Shown here: positions 5,046 to 10,584 of the stretch, piece by piece
Layout: each line of letters starts with the position of its first letter
How positions within the stretch are numbered: position 1 is the first letter of the stretch
NCBI GenBank assembly: GCA_023434015.1
Contig: JAEYTM010000126.1
Span: 1-10,584, forward strand
Direction: 5' to 3'
Length of the DNA stretch: 10,584 nucleotides
Source of the DNA: Pseudomonadota bacterium
GTDB lineage: Bacteria; Pseudomonadota; Alphaproteobacteria; Caulobacterales; Caulobacteraceae
Translations under genes and position numbers: made by a program
Notes under the pieces: generated by a model
The model's database searches: none
Seen by the model: only the letters and a program-made list of their open reading frames with translations
What the model was told of the DNA's origin: nothing

Positions 5046-6306
5046 GGTGACGCCTCCGGCCGCCGGCCGTTACCGCTACCTCGTCGTAGCGTTGCTGTTC
5101 ACGGCCATGGTGATCAACTACGTCGATCGCCAGATGATCGGCCTGCTGAAAGCCGATCTCACAGCCGAGTTCGGCTGGAGCGAAATGGACTACGCCGACC
5201 TGGTGCTGTGGTTCCAGGCCGCCTACGCGATCTCCTACCTCGCCTTCGGTCGGGTGATGGACAGGATCGGCGCCCGCTGGGGCTTCGGCATCGCCTTCCT
5301 GATCTGGCAGGTCGCCCACATCGCCCACGCCGGCGCCAGGGGCATGACCGGCTTCCTGGTGGCCCGCGCCTTCCTTGGCATCGGCGAAGGCGGCGCCTTC
5401 CCGGGCGGCATCAAGGCCGTGACCGAGTGGTTTCCAAAGAAGGAGCGGGCCTTCGCCACCGGCCTGTTTAACGCCGGGACCAATATCGGCGCCATCCTCA
5501 CACCGTTGATCGTCCCAGCCATCACCCTGGCCTACGGCTGGCGGGCGGCGTTCATCATCACCGGCGTCGCCGGCCTGATCTGGCTGCCGCTCTGGCTGCT
5601 GGTCTACCGCAAGCCGCGCGAGCATAAGAAGGTCAGCCAAGCCGAGATCGCCTATATCGAGAGCGATCCGCCGGACACGGTCGAGAAGATCAAGTGGACC
5701 CGCCTCCTTCGCGTCCGCGAGACCTGGGCCTATGCGCTCGGCAAGTTCCTGATCGACCCGGTCTGGTGGATGTTCCTGTTCTGGCTGCCGGACTTTCTCG
5801 GCAAGCGCCATGGCCTGGACCTCAAGAACTTCGGCCCGCCGCTGGTGGCCATCTACCTGCTGTCCGACGTCGGCAGCGTGGCCGGCGGCTGGCTGTCATC
5901 GAAGTTCATGCAGCGCGGCTGGTCGATCAACCGTGCGCGCAAGACCACCCTGCTGATCTGCGCGCTCGCGGCGACGCCGGTCGCCTTCGCGGCTTCGGCC
6001 AGCAACCTTTGGGTGGCGGTGGCGATCATCGGCCTGGCGACGGCGGCTCACCAGGGCTTCTCTGCCAACCTCTACACCCTGCCGAGCGACGTCTTCCCGC
6101 GCTCGGCGGTGGGTTCGGTGATCGGCATCGGCGGGATGCTGGGGGCCCTCGGCGGCATGGCCATGGCCAAGTACGCCGGATGGGTGCTGGAGGGGATCGG
6201 CAGCTATACGCCGATCTTCATCGTCTGCGCCTCCATGTACCTGCTGGCCTTGCTGGTCATTCATGTCCTCACGCCGCGGATGGAGCCGGTGAAGATCCGC
6301 AACTAG
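5023..6306 (+). CDS. MFS transporter, hexuronate (ExuT-like) anion:cation symporter family
   Basis: Inner-membrane secondary transporter, probably proton-coupled uptake of hexuronates or related sugar acids. Seen: 427 residues with about 12 hydrophobic segments; first helix carries INYVDRQ (31-37), a signature position of the ACS family (ExuT, GarP, GudP); GRVMDRIGARWGFG is the MFS loop 2-3 motif; RAFLGIGEGGAFPGGIKAV at about 115-133 is strongly conserved in ExuT-type proteins; a charged cytoplasmic loop (RKPREHKK and following) splits the two halves. Start choice: GGAGG (5010-5014) lies eight bases before TTG 5023-5025; ATG 5029 is also in frame but 14 bases away, giving 425 residues. It overlaps the end of the FAH-family gene, so the two are co-translated. 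Galacturonate, glucuronate or the unsaturated lyase product could be the substrate; the kdu operon next to it favours the last, by inference. Confidence 0.88.
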   Translation: MSMSPPLEVTPPAAGRYRYLVVALLFTAMVINYVDRQMIGLLKADLTAEFGWSEMDYADLVLWFQAAYAISYLAFGRVMDRIGARWGFGIAFLIWQVAHIAHAGARGMTGFLVARAFLGIGEGGAFPGGIKAVTEWFPKKERAFATGLFNAGTNIGAILTPLIVPAITLAYGWRAAFIITGVAGLIWLPLWLLVYRKPREHKKVSQAEIAYIESDPPDTVEKIKWTRLLRVRETWAYALGKFLIDPVWWMFLFWLPDFLGKRHGLDLKNFGPPLVAIYLLSDVGSVAGGWLSSKFMQRGWSINRARKTTLLICALAATPVAFAASASNLWVAVAIIGLATAAHQGFSANLYTLPSDVFPRSAVGSVIGIGGMLGALGGMAMAKYAGWVLEGIGSYTPIFIVCASMYLLALLVIHVLTPRMEPVKIRN

Positions 6307-6315
6307 GCTAGCGAC

Positions 6316-6350
6316 GGTCGCTCCCGCCGCCCTTGCGGCCGGGGGCGACC
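6316..6350 (+). terminator. Imperfect GC-rich hairpin after the transporter gene
   Basis: GGTCGC (6316-6321) pairs with GCGACC (6345-6350), with further partial pairing of CCCGCCGC and GCGGCCGGG around a short CTT loop. It begins 10 bp after the transporter stop, where a transcript end is expected. No T tract follows, so it is at best a weak or Rho-assisted terminator or a 3'-end stabiliser. Confidence 0.45.
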
Positions 6351-6398
6351 GGTCAGGATGAAAGGAAAGGCCGCCACGCCTGAACAAGTGTCGGGAAG

Positions 6399-6412
6399 TC
6401 GACTTAAGTCGA
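6399..6412. promoter_or_regulatory. 14-bp perfect palindrome upstream of the heme oxygenase gene
   Basis: TCGACTTAAGTCGA is a perfect palindrome, overlapping a second one (AAGTCGACTT, 6396-6405), in the non-coding stretch 6307-6599 between the transporter and heme oxygenase. It looks like a site for a dimeric DNA-binding protein that might control the phytochrome operon. The factor is unknown and no matching copy was noticed elsewhere in the window. Confidence 0.4.
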
Positions 6413-6544
6413 TCTGTCTGCGCTCCTCGGCATATCTACAGCCATCAGGGAAATGGACGGCAGCGCTGTTTTCGCGCTCACGCCTGACGATCGCCGGTGG
6501 TCATGCGCGATCTTGATCGCTAAAGTTCACTCGGGGCGCATAAC

Positions 6545-6562
6545 AACACATTCGAGCGTGTT
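6545..6562. promoter_or_regulatory. Imperfect 18-bp palindrome before the heme oxygenase gene
   Basis: AACACATTC / GAGCGTGTT: seven of nine positions are symmetrical, with perfect AACAC...GTGTT ends, centred about 46 bp before the ATG at 6600. It could be an operator for the light-sensing operon. Weak evidence; no clear promoter hexamers accompany it. Confidence 0.25.
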
Positions 6563-6599
6563 ACCTGAGCTAAACGGTCATCCCGACACGTCCGACACG

Positions 6600-7166
6600 A
6601 TGCGGCGAGGGGCTCCCTCCTCTCCTCGATGGGCGTTGCGGTCCGCCACGGCGGCGGCGCATGAGCGCCTCGACACGCTCTATTCGCGTCTCGACCTCGG
6701 CCTGACCGGGGACTATGCGCGGTTCCTGACCTCCCATGCTTCCGCCTTCATTCCGGTGGAGGCCGCTCTGGCGGCAGCCGGTGCGGAGGTCGTTTTCCCC
6801 GGCTGGTCCGACCGGCGGCGCGCGGACTTGTTGCGGGCCGATCTCGCCGGCCTGGGTCTTGCGACGCCCCCGCCCGTCCCGAGCCCCCTCTTCGAGGACG
6901 AGGACGCGTTGCTGGGGGGCCTCTATGTGCTCGAGGGCTCCCGGCTTGGCGCGGCGGTGCTGGCCCGCGACGTGGCGGCGGGATCGCCCCACGCCTTCCT
7001 TCGTCCTGAAACCCCAGCGTCATGGCGAGCGTTTACAGCTCTGCTTGATCATCACCTGACCTCTGACGCGTCGATCGACCGCGCGGCTGCTGCGGCGAAC
7101 GCCGTCTTCGCCGTCTTCGAGCTTAGCGCCAGCGCCCTCCTGGAGCCCCGCGCCATTGCCGAGTGA
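6600..7166 (+). CDS. bphO: Bacterial heme oxygenase of the BphO type
   Basis: Oxidatively opens heme to biliverdin IX-alpha, iron and CO, supplying the chromophore for the phytochrome encoded next. Seen: 188 residues; LRSATAAAHERLD has the proximal heme-ligand His21 in its usual setting; GLYVLEGSRLGAAVLAR (107-123) is the distal-helix motif with the GS-x-LG pattern that contacts heme; EDALLGG precedes it as in related proteins. The size matches compact bacterial heme oxygenases. Start: ATG 6600 gives family-length N-terminal sequence, but no Shine-Dalgarno is visible; an in-frame GTG at 6558 would add 14 residues without family resemblance, and still earlier in-frame starts are less likely. 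The stop (7164-7166) overlaps the phytochrome start by 11 bp, so the two are translated together. The partner gene makes the biliverdin-supply role very likely. Confidence 0.88.
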   Translation: MRRGAPSSPRWALRSATAAAHERLDTLYSRLDLGLTGDYARFLTSHASAFIPVEAALAAAGAEVVFPGWSDRRRADLLRADLAGLGLATPPPVPSPLFEDEDALLGGLYVLEGSRLGAAVLARDVAAGSPHAFLRPETPASWRAFTALLDHHLTSDASIDRAAAAANAVFAVFELSASALLEPRAIAE

Positions 7167-9771
7167 CGACACCCTGATCGACCTGTCCAACTGCGACCGA
7201 GAGCCGATCCATATCCTGGGCGCGATCCAGCCGATCGGCTTCCTGGTCGCCCTCACCTCCGACTGGCTGGTGGCCCGCGTCTCGGCCAACGTCGGCGAGT
7301 TCATCGGCCAGGAGCCCCAGTCCCTGCTTGGTCGCCCGCTGGGCGATATTTTCGCACCGAAGGCCGTTCACGATCTGCGCAACCGGGTCGCCATGCTGCG
7401 CGGTCCCGACGCTGTGGAACGTGTTTTCGACTGCGAACTCGTCGCGGGCCGCGGCCGCTTCGACGTCGCCCTGCACATCTCCCATGGCGCGGTGGTGGTC
7501 GAGGCCGAGCCGGCAGCCGGCGAGCATGGCGACGCGACCGGGACCGTCCGTTCGATGATCTCACGGCTGGACCAGGCCGCCGACTTCGCCAGGTTCTTCC
7601 GCGAGGGCGCACGCCAGATCCGCGCCCTCATCGGGTTCGACCGGGTTATGGTCTACCGCTTCGCCCCCGACGACTCTGGCGAGGTAGTGGCGGAAGCCTG
7701 CCGCAGCGGCATCGGCAGCTTCCTTGGCCTGCGCTATCCGGCCTCGGACATACCGGTTCAGGCGCGTGCGCTGTACCGGCGCAATCTGCTGCGGGTGATC
7801 ACCGACGTGAACGCCACGCCGGTTCCAATCGTGCCGCAGCGGGACGAACTCGGCCAGCCGCTGGACCTGTCTCTCTCGGTCCTCCGCTCCGTCTCGCCGA
7901 TCCACATCGAGTATCTGAAGAACATGGGCGTCGGCGCCTCCCTGTCGATCTCCATCATCGTGGAAGGACGGCTGTGGGGGCTGTTCGCCTGCCACCACTA
8001 TTCAGCCAACTGCCCCACCTTCGAGGCGCGCTCAGTCGCGGAGCTGTTCGCCCAGATGTTCTCCATGCGCCTGGAAAGCCGCGAGCGGCAGGAGACGGTC
8101 GAGTACGAGCGCCGCGCCCGCGACATCTCCGACCAGCTCCTCGGCGCCGTGGCGTCCGACGAGACCCTGCTGAAGGATCCGGACTGGCTGGGGGATATCC
8201 TGGCCCGGGTGATCCAGGCGGATGGCGTCGGGGTGTGGATAGGCGGCAACCACGCCCTGTCGGGCTCGACCCCGGCGATCGACGACTTTCGCCGCATTGT
8301 GCGGGCGCTGAACGCGACGGCCGCCGGGAAGGTGTTCGCTACTGACCGGATCGCCGCGATCCTGCCCGGAGCGGAGTCCTTCGCCGGGGCCGCGGCCGGC
8401 CTGCTGGCCATCCCGATCTCGCGCTCGCCGCGTGACTATGTCGTGCTGTTCCGGCGCGAGCTGATCCATTCCGTGCGCTGGGCGGGCGATCCGCACAAGC
8501 CGCTGACCTACGGCCCCAACGGCCCGCGCCTGACGCCGCGGGAGAGCTTCGCGGAATGGAAGGAGCTGGTGGAGGGCCGCTCCCAGACCTTCACCTCGTC
8601 CGAACTGCGCGTCGCCGAGACCCTGCGCGCGACCCTGATCGAAGTGGTCCTGCGCCTCGCCGACGAGGCCTCGGCCGAGCGCCAGCAGTCGACCGCCCGC
8701 CAGGAACTGCTGATCGCCGAGTTGAACCACAGGGTGCGCAACATCCTGGGGCTGATCCGCGGCCTGATCCGCCAGTCGGCCCCGACGAGCGACAACATCG
8801 AAGACTTCGTGAAGATCGTCGACGGACGCATCCACGCCCTGGCGCGCGCCCACAACCAGATCACCGACGACCATTGGGGGCCGGCGCCGATGCAGGCCCT
8901 GATCGACGCCGAGGCGGCCGCCTTCGTCGACCAGGTCGGCCGGGTGGTGGTCACCGGCCAGCCGGTGCTGCTCAATCCCCTCGCCTATTCGACCATGGCC
9001 CTGGTGGTGCACGAGCTGGTCACCAATTCGACCAAGTACGGAAGCCTGTCGAACCAGGACGGACGGGTGGCCATCGACTGGACGCGCAACGCCAACGGCG
9101 ACCTGGTGCTGGACTGGCGCGAGAGCGGCGGTCCGCCGGTCAAGGCCCCGACGCGCAAGGGCTTCGGCACCACCATCATCGACCGGTCGGTGCCCTATGA
9201 TCTCGGCGGCTCGGCAAGCATCGAGTACGACCCGCGCGGCGTGCAGGCGTCGTTCCGCATTCCGGCGCGGCACGTCGCCGAGCCGGGCCCCTCCTCCGGT
9301 CAGACCATGCGTTATCCGCGGCCGGCGGTCGGGCATCCGCAGCTGGCGCCCCACGCCATGCTCAAGGGCCACCATGTCCTGCTGGTAGAGGACAGTCTGA
9401 TCATCGCCCTGGACGCCGAGGACATCATGGGGCGGCTGGGCGCGGACTCGATCTCCACGGCGGCGACCGTGGAAGGGGCCTTCGACTGCATCGACGCCCA
9501 TCCGCCGACCATCGCCATGCTGGACGTCAACCTCGGCGACCGGAACAGCTATCCCGTCGCAGACCGGCTGAGGGAACTGGGCGTACCGTTCCTGTTCGCC
9601 ACCGGCTATGGCGAGCAGGCGCAACTGCCCGATGCCCATGTCGACCGTCCCGTCCTGCAGAAACCCTACACCCTGGAGAACGTGGCGCGGGCGATGGACG
9701 AGATCCTGCTCGTCGCGCCCGCCGGTCCGGCCGGCTTGGCCGGGCCGGGTTCGAGCGCAGACCTGGACTAG
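7156..9771 (+). CDS. bphP: Hybrid bacteriophytochrome: PAS-GAF-PHY sensor, HWE histidine kinase and C-terminal receiver domain
   Basis: Red/far-red light sensor kinase using biliverdin. Seen: 871 residues. PAS about 10-115 with chromophore-attachment Cys13 in SNCDREPIH; GAF about 145-300 with PASDIP (Asp198), His250 in SPIHIEYLKNMGVGASLSIS and CHHYS (His280/281); PHY to about 500 with the tongue motif PRESF at 461-465 and VRWAGDP before it; HWE-type kinase with ELNHRVRN (phospho-acceptor His525), HELVTNSTKYG (Asn624) and WRE (Trp654, Glu656); receiver about 738-855 with VEDS (Glu745, Asp746), phospho-acceptor Asp790 in MLDVNLGD and Lys836 in QKPY. All key residues are present, so sensing, kinase and receiver look functional. 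TTG start at 7156, with GGAG (7142-7145) ten bases upstream; it overlaps bphO by 11 bp. Output partner unknown; HWE kinases in alphaproteobacteria often feed the general stress response, but no partner gene is visible. Confidence 0.93.
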   Translation: MPSDDTLIDLSNCDREPIHILGAIQPIGFLVALTSDWLVARVSANVGEFIGQEPQSLLGRPLGDIFAPKAVHDLRNRVAMLRGPDAVERVFDCELVAGRGRFDVALHISHGAVVVEAEPAAGEHGDATGTVRSMISRLDQAADFARFFREGARQIRALIGFDRVMVYRFAPDDSGEVVAEACRSGIGSFLGLRYPASDIPVQARALYRRNLLRVITDVNATPVPIVPQRDELGQPLDLSLSVLRSVSPIHIEYLKNMGVGASLSISIIVEGRLWGLFACHHYSANCPTFEARSVAELFAQMFSMRLESRERQETVEYERRARDISDQLLGAVASDETLLKDPDWLGDILARVIQADGVGVWIGGNHALSGSTPAIDDFRRIVRALNATAAGKVFATDRIAAILPGAESFAGAAAGLLAIPISRSPRDYVVLFRRELIHSVRWAGDPHKPLTYGPNGPRLTPRESFAEWKELVEGRSQTFTSSELRVAETLRATLIEVVLRLADEASAERQQSTARQELLIAELNHRVRNILGLIRGLIRQSAPTSDNIEDFVKIVDGRIHALARAHNQITDDHWGPAPMQALIDAEAAAFVDQVGRVVVTGQPVLLNPLAYSTMALVVHELVTNSTKYGSLSNQDGRVAIDWTRNANGDLVLDWRESGGPPVKAPTRKGFGTTIIDRSVPYDLGGSASIEYDPRGVQASFRIPARHVAEPGPSSGQTMRYPRPAVGHPQLAPHAMLKGHHVLLVEDSLIIALDAEDIMGRLGADSISTAATVEGAFDCIDAHPPTIAMLDVNLGDRNSYPVADRLRELGVPFLFATGYGEQAQLPDAHVDRPVLQKPYTLENVARAMDEILLVAPAGPAGLAGPGSSADLD

Positions 9772-10584
9772 ACGGGTGCGGCGCCGGACGACTGGCGCAC
9801 CACCAGCGAGGGCAACCGGTCGCTCCGGCCGGCCGGGTCCTCGTCTTCCTCGCGCCCGATAAGCCGTCCGGCGGCGAGACGGCCGATCTCCCGCGTAGGC
9901 GTGTGCACGGTGGTCAGGGCCGGCCACAGGCGCGAGGCGATCTCGAAATCGTCGAACCCCACCACCGACAGGTCCTGCGGGGTTCGCAGTCCTGCATCGC
10001 GGGCCGCATGCAGCACACCGGCCGCCATCTCGTCGTTGCCGGCGAAGATCGCACTGGGGCGGCGTTCCCCCAGCAGCAACCGTTCGGCGGCATGCACGCC
10101 GGATTCGAAGGTGTCGCCCGCTTCCAGCACGCGCTCGCCCGGCAAGGTCAGCCCCACCTGGGCCAACCGGTCAAGGAAGCCATGGGTACGCTCACGCGCC
10201 GCGCGCCGGTCACCCGGTCCGGCGATCACCGCGATGTCGCGGTGGCCGAGCGAGAGCAGGTAGCCCGCTGCTGCTGCCGCGCCATCGCGATCGTGGGTGA
10301 CCACCGCCTGCACGTCTTCTTCCGACGCATGCGCGTTGATCCGCACGTAGCGGCAGTCGATGTCGTCCAGCATCTGCGCGAGTGCAACCGATTCGGATGC
10401 ACGCGGGCCGAGGATCACCCCATGCAGCTTCTGCTGCTGCACGAAGCGGCGCACGCCCTGCGCGCACTCCGGGTCCTGACTGTCGCAGGGATGCACCACC
10501 AGCTCATAGCCGGTGCCGCGCAGCGCTTCCAGCGCGCCGTGCTGCAGGTCGACAATGCATTGGGCGCCGGGGTCGTCGTACACC
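9768..10584 (-). CDS. LacI-family transcriptional regulator, C-terminal part (ligand-binding domain)
   Basis: Sugar-responsive regulator; the visible 272 codons cover the periplasmic-binding-protein-like effector domain. Seen: the frame reaches the right edge without its real start; it opens with VYDDPGAQCIVDLQ, the usual beginning of this domain, then GYELVVHPCD, HDRDGAAAAAGYLLSLGHRDIAVIAG, AIFAGNDEMAAGVL and VGFDDFEIASRLWPALTTVHTP, all standard LacI/GalR landmarks. About 60 N-terminal residues with the helix-turn-helix and hinge lie beyond the window. Its TAG (9768-9770) shares the tetranucleotide CTAG with the convergent phytochrome stop, leaving no intergenic space. It may control the uronate operons or genes further right; effector and targets cannot be told. 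The truncation comes from the window edge. Confidence 0.88.
   Translation of the reverse strand, partial: VYDDPGAQCIVDLQHGALEALRGTGYELVVHPCDSQDPECAQGVRRFVQQQKLHGVILGPRASESVALAQMLDDIDCRYVRINAHASEEDVQAVVTHDRDGAAAAAGYLLSLGHRDIAVIAGPGDRRAARERTHGFLDRLAQVGLTLPGERVLEAGDTFESGVHAAERLLLGERRPSAIFAGNDEMAAGVLHAARDAGLRTPQDLSVVGFDDFEIASRLWPALTTVHTPTREIGRLAAGRLIGREEDEDPAGRSDRLPSLVVRQSSGAAPV

Noticed and set aside
6316..6350. Hairpin as a classical Rho-independent terminator
   Set aside because: The stem is imperfect and no T run follows, so only a weak or Rho-assisted role is kept at low confidence.
7186..7250. IQPIG instead of the textbook IQPHG in the phytochrome PAS domain as a sign of lost function
   Set aside because: This position varies in bacteriophytochromes, with hydrophobic residues also found; the attachment Cys and the GAF and PHY key residues are all present.
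8032..9927. Minus-strand open frame of 631 codons opposite the phytochrome gene
   Set aside because: Low-complexity Arg/Gly/Asp/His/Val composition, no motif, and it runs through the well-supported kinase and receiver domains and into the LacI gene. Typical GC-rich shadow frame.
9768..10584. LacI gene as a truncated pseudogene lacking its DNA-binding domain
   Set aside because: The frame is open to the window edge, so the missing N-terminus is explained by the cut and not by a mutation.
1..10584. CRISPR arrays, tRNA or rRNA genes, insertion sequences, integrase or phage genes
   Set aside because: No regularly spaced repeats, transposase-like proteins, terminal repeats or RNA gene signatures were noticed on either strand.

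Overview
The window is GC-rich, densely coded DNA from an alphaproteobacterium, most likely a member of the Caulobacteraceae (Caulobacter/Phenylobacterium type). This rests on overall gene style, LacI/MFS/Kdu gene content, frequent GTG and TTG starts behind strong GGAGG ribosome binding sites, and a promoter resembling the Caulobacter housekeeping consensus (TTGACGS / GCTANAWC). The genus is an inference; no rRNA or other phylogenetic marker is present.

Layout. (1) 2-421, plus strand: 3' end of a type B carboxylesterase, cut by the window edge. (2) 436-3869, minus strand: a tight four-gene operon in the order kduI, kduD, KDPG aldolase, KDG kinase. This is the complete route from 5-keto-4-deoxyuronate (the product of pectin or other polyuronate lyases) through KDG and KDPG to pyruvate and glyceraldehyde 3-phosphate. 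(3) 3870-4172: a divergent control region with two perfect 14-bp copies of one sequence in opposite orientation, candidate promoters on both sides, and a leader hairpin. (4) 4173-6306, plus strand: a two-gene operon of an FAH/MhpD-type enzyme of unknown substrate and an ExuT-like MFS sugar-acid transporter. (5) 6307-6599: an intergenic region with a hairpin and palindromes. (6) 6600-9771, plus strand: a light-sensing pair, heme oxygenase (biliverdin supply) and a bacteriophytochrome joined to an HWE histidine kinase and a C-terminal receiver domain. (7) 9768-10584, minus strand: C-terminal part of a LacI-family regulator, convergent with the phytochrome and cut by the right edge.

How it fits together. 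The transporter probably imports uronates or unsaturated uronide breakdown products, the four-gene operon degrades them, and one regulator bound to the paired sites between the two operons probably controls both. The LacI-family protein at the right end is a candidate but unproven regulator. The phytochrome module makes its own chromophore and looks functionally separate from the sugar genes. The least explained items are the FAH-family enzyme fixed in a uronate locus, the control region, and the hybrid phytochrome's output, since no separate regulator target gene lies beside it.
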